Source: Terrisporobacter othiniensis (GTDB lineage Bacteria > Bacillota > Clostridia > Peptostreptococcales > Peptostreptococcaceae). Taken from it: DNA of 62,604 nucleotides. This document shows, piece after piece, positions 55,657 through 62,604 of this stretch (position 1 is the first letter of the stretch; the number at the start of each line of letters is the position of its first letter). Location: positions 1 to 62,604 of the forward strand of contig NZ_JWHR01000013.1 of assembly GCF_000808015.1 (NCBI RefSeq). Direction: 5' to 3'. The notes beneath the pieces are model-generated. The model was not told where the DNA came from. It saw only the letters and a list, made by a program, of their open reading frames with translations, and searched no databases. The translations under genes and the position numbers were made by a program.

Positions 55657-55697
55657 ATACAAAAAGGATGAACTCTATTTAAGCTCATCCCTTTTAT
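55657..55697 (-). terminator. terminator of the DUF1648 gene
   Basis: AAAAAGGATGA pairs with TCATCCCTTTT around a 16-base loop. Confidence 0.7.
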
Positions 55698-55708
55698 GCT
55701 ATCTATTT

Positions 55709-56836
55709 CTATATAAATCCTATTAATAAACTGCCAACTGTTATTAATATAAGTATAATTGTAATTATCTTTCCCATAGGATGAGCCATATTCATACCCC
55801 ATCCCATACCTAACCTTTTTTCCACCATAAGTTTTGGATCTTCTTTATTATAATAAATAAAACCATAAATCCATTTTTCATCATCACTTTCAACAGTATA
55901 CATATTTCTACTCTTAGGCTTTATCCCACTCAACATTAAGTAGTAATAAATTACAGGCACTACTATAAAAATTGGTACTATACATGAACCTAAAGTCAAC
56001 CACATCGGCATATTTTTTTCTTGAACCATAAATATAGGTATGGTAGTCGTAATAGATTGCATACTAAGAGTTAAAGCAAAAAAAGAATAGCCTATACCAT
56101 TTAAATATTTTATAGCCTTTTTTCTATTTACTTCTAAATTATTCTCATCTATATAAGTGTTTCCTGCAATACTTCCTACACCTATAACAGAAAATAATAA
56201 AACCATAGATATATCTATAACATTTATAAGAAATACGTTTAATATATTTTTTTTAGAATAAGCATCTGGTCTACCTCCAGAACCCCAGTGTGTAATTATT
56301 ATATCTGGCATGGTTTTGTAATTTATCAAAACATATAAAAATGATATAAGTGATAACCCTATACATATACCAAATAATATTTTAAACTTCTTGATTAGTT
56401 TTTTCTTTTGCTCTGAAAGAATTTCATCTTCCCTTATAATCAATCCTTCATGTAGTTTCCCTTCACATTCATTATTACATGACTGTAAATTTGATAAATA
56501 AGTATTTTTAATATATTTAACCTTTTTATATTCTATTGTTAAAATTAAAAAGAATATAGCAAGGTATATAGTTGTGCAGATTATAATATTAGCACCTATG
56601 TTTAAATCAAATATATTTTTTAATATTATATAAATCATAATACTTAGAAGTAGTGCTATATTTAATTTTATTTTGAAGTCTTTATTTATTTTAATTTTTA
56701 AATCATTTTCTATGGTTATTTCATTTACATATACCCCAAAAAAGTATTTTTTGCTATTTAGTAACGGTGTACTTAAAGCTATTAGATGTATGAATAGTAT
56801 TATTAGTATAAATACTATATAGTTTAAAAAAAACAT
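55709..56836 (-). CDS. DUF1648/DUF5808 membrane protein
   Basis: 375 residues, about eight helices. The middle has the DUF1648 motif PDIIITHWGSGGRPDAYSKK. The C-terminal DUF5808-like part reads WIYGFIYYNKEDPKLMVEKR followed by LGMGWGMN. DUF1648 occurs in SdpI-like immunity and sporulation-associated membrane proteins, but function here is unknown. Ribosome site GGGGGGGAG. Confidence 0.78.
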   Translation of the reverse strand: MFFLNYIVFILIILFIHLIALSTPLLNSKKYFFGVYVNEITIENDLKIKINKDFKIKLNIALLLSIMIYIILKNIFDLNIGANIIICTTIYLAIFFLILTIEYKKVKYIKNTYLSNLQSCNNECEGKLHEGLIIREDEILSEQKKKLIKKFKILFGICIGLSLISFLYVLINYKTMPDIIITHWGSGGRPDAYSKKNILNVFLINVIDISMVLLFSVIGVGSIAGNTYIDENNLEVNRKKAIKYLNGIGYSFFALTLSMQSITTTIPIFMVQEKNMPMWLTLGSCIVPIFIVVPVIYYYLMLSGIKPKSRNMYTVESDDEKWIYGFIYYNKEDPKLMVEKRLGMGWGMNMAHPMGKIITIILILITVGSLLIGFI

Positions 56837-57108
56837 AAGCTCCCCCCCTCCGAATTTATACTGATTATAAATTTACTTTCTTTAAATTTCTATATGAAAA
56901 TAATATTAATATTTTTATCCTAATGTATAAATTTTTTTAGTTTATTAGTGCTATATTTTTCATTATATATCTTTAAAAGAAAATATCAATAATTCTTCAT
57001 AAGGTATGGCTTTTTATGCATAAGTTACACTTTAGACAATGAATAAGTACTTCAAATCCCTCTTTTTCTTATTAAATATTTATCTAGATCATATCTTTAT
57101 TTTATAAT

Positions 57109-57369
57109 ATACACCAGTACAGCATGTACACCAACTTTGCAAAAGTATATATATTCAATAAAATACAACAGTTACATTAGTTTTATTAATTTATGATATA
57201 CTTGGTGTACTAATACTCCGAACTCCTTGGTATTACACATATTTACTACGGTACATCAAGTTGATTTTTCCTGTACCTATGGTGTTTATATGATGTATTT
57301 TTCCAACTTCAAAACACCTATAATCTTCTTACACGAAAAAAGTACATCATTTGATGTACTCGTACACTA
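57109..57369. repeat. iteron-like GTACAYCA cluster, candidate replication origin of a satellite element
   Basis: Five exact copies of GTACACCA or GTACATCA occur in both orientations: 57126-57133 (+), 57203-57210 (-), 57251-57258 (+), 57342-57349 (+), 57352-57359 (-). At least three near-copies lie at 57109, 57291 and 57362. The last pair forms AGTACATCATTTGATGTACT. AT-rich DNA lies between. The cluster abuts the 3' end of a VapE-type primase-helicase gene, where phage satellites place their origin. Confidence 0.6.
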
Positions 57370-58965
57370 TTCAAGCATCAGGTTTTCTGGCGGCATAATA
57401 TATCCTCGCTTATTGCCTTTCTTTTGATATATTGCTCCATAACTTTCTAAAGTTGCCCTTAGCCCCTTTGTTGATTTTATATACAGTTTATTAATTATAT
57501 CTTTTGAAGACATCCATTTCCACATACCTTTTCCAGCTTCCCAAACAAACAACTTATCAATTTCAATCTCTAATTGACCCATAACTTTAAAATTATTATT
57601 ACTTCTATTTAACATATTCATTTCACTTTGATTGAGATAAATAGTCTCTACTCCCTTCTCTCTGATATGCATAACCTCTCCCCAAAGCTGATATATATCA
57701 ATCTTATCAACAAGCTCAAAATCTATTTTCTCCACAGGAATTACCCAATACCTTCGATTCCCACTCTCGTCCTTTAAAAATTCTTCATTATTAACAGTTG
57801 CATAAAATGATGTCTTACGCGGATATTTAATAGGTACTAATCCATAAGGTTTTCTAAATTCATCTGTCTGCTCTGTGATAAAAGCTTTTAATTTTGCCAA
57901 ATTCCTCTTAAATGTTGAATCTAGTTCTCCTAACTCACATACCCAGTATTTTATACATTGATAAACTTTATCTTTATCACTAGGGTCTAGCTCCAATCCT
58001 GTCTTCACATACATAGGTACTATCTTTCTTATTAATCTGGTCTTTCCTATTCCCTGCTTGCCCTGCATGGTTAATACACCTTCTGTATTACCTTTCCCAT
58101 CATTAAATGCTATAGAGGCTGTATTTAGTAACCACTTTCTGATTAAGATTTTTTTCAAATCTTCATCAAAAGAACTATTTGTAATAATAGCATTACATAA
58201 CATTTGAATATATTTATCATCATTATCATAGGTTTCATAGCAGTATTCTAAAAAGTTTGTAACAGGATTAGTAGGATTGTTATTGGCTATTTTATTTATA
58301 AAATTATTTATCATATTTAAATTAAGTGGAAATCCATACTTGTTAGATAGTGAGTGTATGGAAATTAACTGACTTTCAAGTGTACTACCTTCTACTCCAG
58401 TAATTTCAATGTCCTTAGCAATTTCATTGTACATTACACTTATATTATTTATTTCTAGTATCTCATTTAAATTCTCCCATATCCTTAGAGGTTTGTTCTT
58501 ATCATCTGTATATGGAAATTTAATATAGTAGCTTTGTTTATTCTCTCTATCTTTTTTACATTCATGTCTAAATGCTGAATCTAAGTCATGATTTTCTAAA
58601 GATTCTTTTATTTTTTCTTCGTAATATTGATTTAAATTTGCTTTATTTACAGTATTAATTTTATTAAAATTACTCTTTGGTAAATTTAACTGTTTGTTTA
58701 ATATCAAATATGCTTTTTCTAAAGCAGGTATAAATCCTATACCTTCTACCTTTTTTATAAATTCAATTATGTCTCCACTCTCTTCACAGCCAAAACACTT
58801 ATAAAAAGCTCCCTGACCCTTATCTACAATTTTAAAACTAGGTGTACTATCATTGTGGAAGGGACATTTCATAGTTTTATTTTTTAATTGATTAGGATAA
58901 TAGTAGTTTATTACTATTTCTAAATCTTGAATACTTCTTATATCATTTATTAATTGTGAATACAT
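57367..58965 (-). CDS. VapE-family primase-helicase with CHC2 zinc finger
   Basis: 532 residues. N-terminal zinc finger C34, H37, C57, C60 (CPFHNDSTPSFK, YKCFGCEESGDI). The C-terminal virulence-associated-E helicase domain has Walker A LTMQGKQGIGKTRLIRKI and RKTSFYATVNNEEFLKDESG. This combination is common in replication modules of phages and phage-inducible satellites. It follows the XRE gene by 18 bases. No integrase, capsid or terminase gene is nearby, so it is part of a reduced element. Confidence 0.85.
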   Translation of the reverse strand: MYSQLINDIRSIQDLEIVINYYYPNQLKNKTMKCPFHNDSTPSFKIVDKGQGAFYKCFGCEESGDIIEFIKKVEGIGFIPALEKAYLILNKQLNLPKSNFNKINTVNKANLNQYYEEKIKESLENHDLDSAFRHECKKDRENKQSYYIKFPYTDDKNKPLRIWENLNEILEINNISVMYNEIAKDIEITGVEGSTLESQLISIHSLSNKYGFPLNLNMINNFINKIANNNPTNPVTNFLEYCYETYDNDDKYIQMLCNAIITNSSFDEDLKKILIRKWLLNTASIAFNDGKGNTEGVLTMQGKQGIGKTRLIRKIVPMYVKTGLELDPSDKDKVYQCIKYWVCELGELDSTFKRNLAKLKAFITEQTDEFRKPYGLVPIKYPRKTSFYATVNNEEFLKDESGNRRYWVIPVEKIDFELVDKIDIYQLWGEVMHIREKGVETIYLNQSEMNMLNRSNNNFKVMGQLEIEIDKLFVWEAGKGMWKWMSSKDIINKLYIKSTKGLRATLESYGAIYQKKGNKRGYIMPPENLMLE

Positions 58966-58983
58966 AATCTCCCTCCCCTTAAT

Positions 58984-59187
58984 TTATAATAATAAGTATT
59001 TTACTTCTAAATCTAGAGCCTGGGCTATTTTATAAATAGTTTCCGCTCTGCTACTACCCATTTGGTTTAGTAATCTTGATATAGTTGATTTAGATATTTG
59101 GCTTTCTTTTGATAAACGGCTTATTGAGTATCCTTTTTGTATCATTTGTAATTTTATTAGTTCTATTTTAAGTTTATAATTCATCAT
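58984..59187 (-). CDS. XRE-family helix-turn-helix regulator of the VapE unit
   Basis: 67 residues: KGYSISRLSKESQISKSTIS and RLLNQMGSSRAETIYKIAQA form a complete Cro/C1 domain. AGGAGG precedes the ATG. Adjacent and same-strand to the primase-helicase gene, so probably its repressor or activator. Confidence 0.85.
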   Translation of the reverse strand: MMNYKLKIELIKLQMIQKGYSISRLSKESQISKSTISRLLNQMGSSRAETIYKIAQALDLEVKYLLL

Positions 59188-59322
59188 TACCTCCTATTTT
59201 GTTTTATAAGATAATAATACTAAAAAAGTTTTGTCTATAGTAGTAAAATATGTATACAACATTTGTCTTAAACTTTTGTCTAAGTTTCTTGCACTAAAAC
59301 TACCATGTTTACATCTTTATAC

Positions 59323-59466
59323 TCATACCACTTGTTGGACCAAATAATATCCCTTTCTATATTTAAAATTTCTACTTCCTTTGTAAGTGTTTACTTGATT
59401 TAATGTCAATATACCAGCCTTTGTGAACATGGCATTATCCATGAGGTTTTCTGCATCAAAATATTA
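59323..59466 (-). pseudogene. short gene fragment upstream of the XRE gene
   Basis: An open frame reads IIFDAENLMDNAMFTKAGIL then TLNQVNTYKGSRNFKYRKGY and YLVQQVV with TGA at 59323, without a start codon or ribosome site. The text looks like real protein and could be the remaining C-terminus of an element gene. No family recognised. Apart from it the 367-base gap between the XRE and GH4 genes shows only a terminator. Confidence 0.35.
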
Positions 59467-59475
59467 TTTTCTTAT

Positions 59476-59517
59476 ATAAAAAAGTAGTTACCACATTTTT
59501 TATGGTAACTACTTTCA
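59476..59517 (-). terminator. terminator of the alpha-glucoside operon (AGTAACTAC-like)
   Basis: AAAGTAGTTACCA pairs with TGGTAACTACTTT, followed by the stop of the GH4 gene at 59555 upstream. Confidence 0.82.
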
Positions 59518-59554
59518 TAACGACTTATTTTATAACAAATAAATCAAAACAATC

Positions 59555-60907
59555 TTATCTTAATTCTGGCCAATATCCTTTATTAACTTCTATCATATCA
59601 TCTAATATTTGTTTAGCAACATTCATACTTGGAACAGTTTTATTTAATGTGAATGCTTGTAGTGCTTTTTCATAGCTATTTTCTATGCAAGCTTCTACAA
59701 TTAATTTTTCACTGTTAACTTGTTGCATCATTAATCCTTGTTGGAATAGAGGAATTGGATCCATTGCTATAACTTCTGGTCCATTTTTTCCTATGTATGC
59801 TGGAACTTCAACCATTGCATCGTATGGCATATTTGGAATAGCTCCACGGTTTTCAGTTATAACTAAGAAACGAGCATGTGTATCATTTTTAATAGCTACT
59901 GCTAAATCACTTATCCAATCTCCATGTGATCCAGCGTAGAATGTTTTTTCATCAATTTCTCCAGTTTCTAAGTATTTATTTACACCTTCAAATAAATCTT
60001 TTTCACGACTTTCCATAACTTCATTTGCACGAGTACGCTCTGGATTTGCATGTTCAACAGTTTCTTTACTTAAAAGATAGTATGTTAAATAAGTATTTGG
60101 TAAATACTCTGGGAAACTTTCTAACATTGTATGAACTGATGACCATACGTGATTCCAGCTACTTACAGCATGACGATTTCCTACGCTTTGAGCTTTCTTT
60201 ATTCTTTCAATATAAGATTGTGGTAATAGTATTTTATTTTCTTTTATATATTCTTTGATTTCTGCTAATAAATCTCTACCTTTATAATCTATTGATGTAA
60301 ACCAACCAAAGTGATTTAAACCAAAGTAATCATAACGTATATTATTAACATCTTTAATATTTAAAGATTCAGCTATCATATCTATAATAGCTATTGGCAT
60401 GTCACATATATTTATAATTCTTGCATTTGGTCTTAACTTACGACACGCCTCTGAAACTATAGCTGCAGGATTAGAATAGTTTAGTATCCAATGATCTTTC
60501 TTAGCATACTTTTCTACATCATCAATAACTTTTATCATTGGATTTATTGTACGTAATCCGTATGCCATTCCTCCACAACCACAAGTTTCTTGACCTACAC
60601 AACCATATTTTAATGGTATTTTTTCATCTTGCTCACGCATTTCATATTTTCCTACACGCATTTGAGCAAATATAAATGTTGCATCTGTATAAGCTTCTTT
60701 TTCATCATTAGTTACAGTTAACTTAACATCTGTTTTAACATCTTCTCTTAATATCCACTCAACAACAACAGCTACCTTATCTTGGCGCTCTTTATCAATA
60801 TCAAATAATCTAATTTCATCAAGATCTAACTCTTTCGCTCTTTGTGCAATTGACTTAACAATACCTGGAGTAAATGTACTCCCCCCACCAACAACTGTAA
60901 TAATCAT
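59555..60907 (-). CDS. 6-phospho-alpha-glucosidase, glycoside hydrolase family 4
   Basis: 450 residues. NAD-binding start ITVVGGGSTFTPGIV; metal ligands in INICDMP and FGLNHFGWFTS; QETCGCGGMAYGLRTI and NYSNPAAIVSEAC are family 4 signatures of the maltose/alpha-glucoside phosphate branch (GlvA/MalA). The enzyme needs NAD and a divalent metal and cleaves by elimination. It lies 48 bases downstream of its PTS permease gene. Confidence 0.93.
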   Translation of the reverse strand: MIITVVGGGSTFTPGIVKSIAQRAKELDLDEIRLFDIDKERQDKVAVVVEWILREDVKTDVKLTVTNDEKEAYTDATFIFAQMRVGKYEMREQDEKIPLKYGCVGQETCGCGGMAYGLRTINPMIKVIDDVEKYAKKDHWILNYSNPAAIVSEACRKLRPNARIINICDMPIAIIDMIAESLNIKDVNNIRYDYFGLNHFGWFTSIDYKGRDLLAEIKEYIKENKILLPQSYIERIKKAQSVGNRHAVSSWNHVWSSVHTMLESFPEYLPNTYLTYYLLSKETVEHANPERTRANEVMESREKDLFEGVNKYLETGEIDEKTFYAGSHGDWISDLAVAIKNDTHARFLVITENRGAIPNMPYDAMVEVPAYIGKNGPEVIAMDPIPLFQQGLMMQQVNSEKLIVEACIENSYEKALQAFTLNKTVPSMNVAKQILDDMIEVNKGYWPELR

Positions 60908-60955
60908 AATTTTATTCCTCCTATATAATATTTATCTATAGTTTAATATTTATAT

Positions 60956-62506
60956 CTAGCACGCTTCTAAATAACTTTCCACTGCACGTCTTACATCTGG
61001 AACATGAAGTCCAAAAATTATTTGTATATCTTTCCCTTTTCTAACAATTCCACTATTAGGTGTTAAATTAATCATATCTTCATTGATTTTATTTTCATCT
61101 TTAACATTAACACGTAATCTCGTTATACAATTTTCCACTGTGTTAATATTTTCTTTTCCACCTAGACCCTCTATTATATTTACAATATCTGTATCAAAAT
61201 TAATTGTTTTTGCTGGCTCTTTATCTTTGCTAGTTTCTTCATCTTCACGACCTGGCGTTTTAAGATTAAATTTCTTAATTAAGAAACTAAATACTACAAA
61301 GTATACAAGTATTTGAACAATACCTAATATAATCATCACTGGCCAATGTGTTTTTTCTACACCTACTGTGACATTCATTATAAGTGATGCTAATAAATTT
61401 CCTCCACAAAATGCTGTGACATCAAATATTTTTAATAAAGCTATGAAAAGACCTGCTATTGCTGCATGCACAACAAATAATAACGGTGCAACAAATGCAA
61501 ACATAAAATCTAAAGGTTCTGTTACTGATGCTAGTATAGCTGTAACTACCAATGGAATAACCGTAGCTTTAACTTTTTTCTTATTATGCTTATATGCAGT
61601 ATGTATAAAGGCCATTCCTATACCAATATAACCAAACATTTTTGTAAATCCAGTGGCCATGTAGTAAATACTATCTGAAAAACGCTCTACTGGTAAACCT
61701 ATTTCTGTCATAACTATTGCATAAGCTCCTGCAACAGTATCTGTACCAACTTGAAGTACTCCACCTAAGTCAGAAAATTGGAATGGTGTATAAATTAAGT
61801 GGTGAAGACCTGTTGGTACTAATATTCTCTCTAAGAATCCATATAAGAATAAACCAAATGTACCTGTATTTTTTATTACATTTGCAATAGATGCTATTCC
61901 TTGTTGAGCTAATGGCCATACCAAGTTGCTCACAACTCCAAATATAATAGAAACAAAGAACATACATATAAAGCTAAAGTTCGCTCCAGAATATATTTGT
62001 AACGCTCCTTTAAAACGCTTTTCGCTTGTGCGGTTAAATACATATCCAGTTATACATCCTAAAATAATTCCACCAAATACACTTGTATCAACAATTTGAA
62101 TACCTAAAATACTAGCTTGTCCAGTTCCAGTTAATCCTAACATGTCACTTCCTGTAGCAAGCTGATCTAGTGATGTTAACATAGTATTTGACGCTGTAAG
62201 ATACATTATATAACTCATGAATCCTATTAATGCTGCTTTATGCTTCTCTTTTTTCGCTATTGCAGCAGGAATACCAATGGCAAAAATAACTGCAAGATTA
62301 TTAATAATAACCATCACACAGTTATATATTAATTTTCCAAATATTTGTATTGGTTCCCATTGTAAAAATGGAATCATACCAGTTATCATATCATTTGTAA
62401 GTAATACCCCTATTACCATTAATATACCTGCACTTGATAAGTACATTAATGGTTGAACCATTGTTTTTGCGAATACCTCTAATCCTCCAAATATCTTTTC
62501 TTTCAC
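60956..62506 (-). CDS. PTS EIICB permease, alpha-glucoside (maltose) type
   Basis: 516 residues. The EIIC domain comes first (1-400; ILVPTGLHHLIYTPFQF, SVTEPLDFMFAFVAPLLF), then a linker and EIIB with the phosphocysteine in NTVENCITRLRVNVKDENKI. No EIIA domain, as for GlvC/MalT-type permeases that borrow a glucose EIIA. The start is GTG with AGGAGGAGG upstream. First gene of the alpha-glucoside operon; its control region is cut by the window edge. Confidence 0.92.
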   Translation of the reverse strand: MKEKIFGGLEVFAKTMVQPLMYLSSAGILMVIGVLLTNDMITGMIPFLQWEPIQIFGKLIYNCVMVIINNLAVIFAIGIPAAIAKKEKHKAALIGFMSYIMYLTASNTMLTSLDQLATGSDMLGLTGTGQASILGIQIVDTSVFGGIILGCITGYVFNRTSEKRFKGALQIYSGANFSFICMFFVSIIFGVVSNLVWPLAQQGIASIANVIKNTGTFGLFLYGFLERILVPTGLHHLIYTPFQFSDLGGVLQVGTDTVAGAYAIVMTEIGLPVERFSDSIYYMATGFTKMFGYIGIGMAFIHTAYKHNKKKVKATVIPLVVTAILASVTEPLDFMFAFVAPLLFVVHAAIAGLFIALLKIFDVTAFCGGNLLASLIMNVTVGVEKTHWPVMIILGIVQILVYFVVFSFLIKKFNLKTPGREDEETSKDKEPAKTINFDTDIVNIIEGLGGKENINTVENCITRLRVNVKDENKINEDMINLTPNSGIVRKGKDIQIIFGLHVPDVRRAVESYLEAC

Positions 62507-62604
62507 TACTATACCTCCTCCTAAAATTAAATATAATTTTTATATTATTGGATTTGTGTATCTGATAAAAAAAAGACCCAAAAAATACATATACACATAT
62601 ATGT
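62507..62604. promoter_or_regulatory. control region of the alpha-glucoside operon (cut by window edge)
   Basis: AT-rich leader of the EIICB gene. On the minus strand a GGGTC followed by eight T residues is seen at about 62578-62567, compatible with a terminator or attenuator tail, but the stem would lie beyond the window. Confidence 0.3.

Noticed and set aside
57109..57369. CRISPR array
   Set aside because: The short repeats occur in both orientations with irregular spacing and no uniform spacers; an iteron cluster fits better.
57227..57427. 66-codon plus-strand open frame in the iteron cluster
   Set aside because: Overlaps the motif cluster and the end of the primase-helicase gene; no ribosome site and no recognisable domain.

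Overview
The window reads as an AT-rich (by eye roughly 27-30% GC) chromosomal segment of an anaerobic low-GC Firmicute, most plausibly a clostridium of the Peptostreptococcaceae type. The basis is AT-rich codon use, strong AGGAGG ribosome binding sites, TTG/GTG starts, a reverse rubrerythrin, glycyl-radical enzymes, a NuoE-like hydrogenase or dehydrogenase subunit and OFA-type MFS carriers. The genus is inferred, not shown. About 60 intact protein genes and at least six gene remnants are packed densely, most on the minus strand. No rRNA, tRNA, CRISPR array or integrase was seen.

Layout. 0-4.4 kb: the right end of an IS3-family element, then a Crp-type regulator / YjjI glycyl-radical enzyme / YjjW activase operon facing an ArAE/FUSC-type exporter across a palindrome-rich promoter region. 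4.4-12.7 kb: a metallophosphoesterase, two tandem two-gene ThrE-type threonine/serine exporters, a DUF711+ACT pair, a TIGR00300 ornithine-cyclodeaminase-like protein, a second ArAE protein and Bcp peroxiredoxin. 12.7-19.6 kb: a rhodanese lipoprotein, an unannotated 53-residue protein, Mrp ATPase, a PduO-type adenosyltransferase, a membrane-bound MutS-like ATPase, a split ArsP-like permease and a CDP-alcohol phosphatidyltransferase. 19.8-24.8 kb: a Bce-type module (sensor kinase, regulator, small lipoprotein, ABC permease and ATPase) for cell-envelope stress. 25-33.7 kb: an orphan NuoE-like protein, a ferredoxin remnant, an aminotransferase, LysR, an OFA carrier, a coiled-coil protein, hemolysin III/PAQR under a striking promoter-operator, and a MATE exporter.

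33.8-38.2 kb: a decayed LytTR-LiaF pair, reverse rubrerythrin, an L25/Ctc gene with an internal deletion, an NsrR-like Rrf2 regulator facing a single-domain globin, and an XRE/membrane-protein pair. 38.4-45 kb: an AlgI/AlgJ-like O-acylation pair with a DUF4358 lipoprotein, then a tight three-gene operon of a 22-residue-repeat protein, a MoxR AAA ATPase and a VWA metallopeptidase-like protein; this operon is the best candidate for an undescribed system. 45-50 kb: GNAT, YhhN, glyA, a decayed ORF and a second OFA carrier. 50-53.4 kb: a beta-glucoside PTS operon. 53.6-56.8 kb: an ECF sigma/DUF4179 anti-sigma pair and a DUF1648 membrane protein. 57-59.5 kb: a VapE-type primase-helicase and an XRE regulator beside an iteron-like cluster, probably a phage-satellite remnant with its origin. 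59.5-62.6 kb: an alpha-glucoside PTS permease and a GH4 6-phospho-alpha-glucosidase.

How it fits together. Sugar uptake has two PTS permeases (beta- and alpha-glucoside) with matching phosphoglycosidases but only one free-standing EIIA, which may serve both. Stress functions are redox and nitrosative (Bcp, reverse rubrerythrin, globin/NsrR) and envelope-directed (Bce module, sigma/anti-sigma, PAQR, remnants of LytTR-LiaF). Four diverged copies of a structured intergenic repeat and a family of look-alike terminator hairpins are also scattered through the region.
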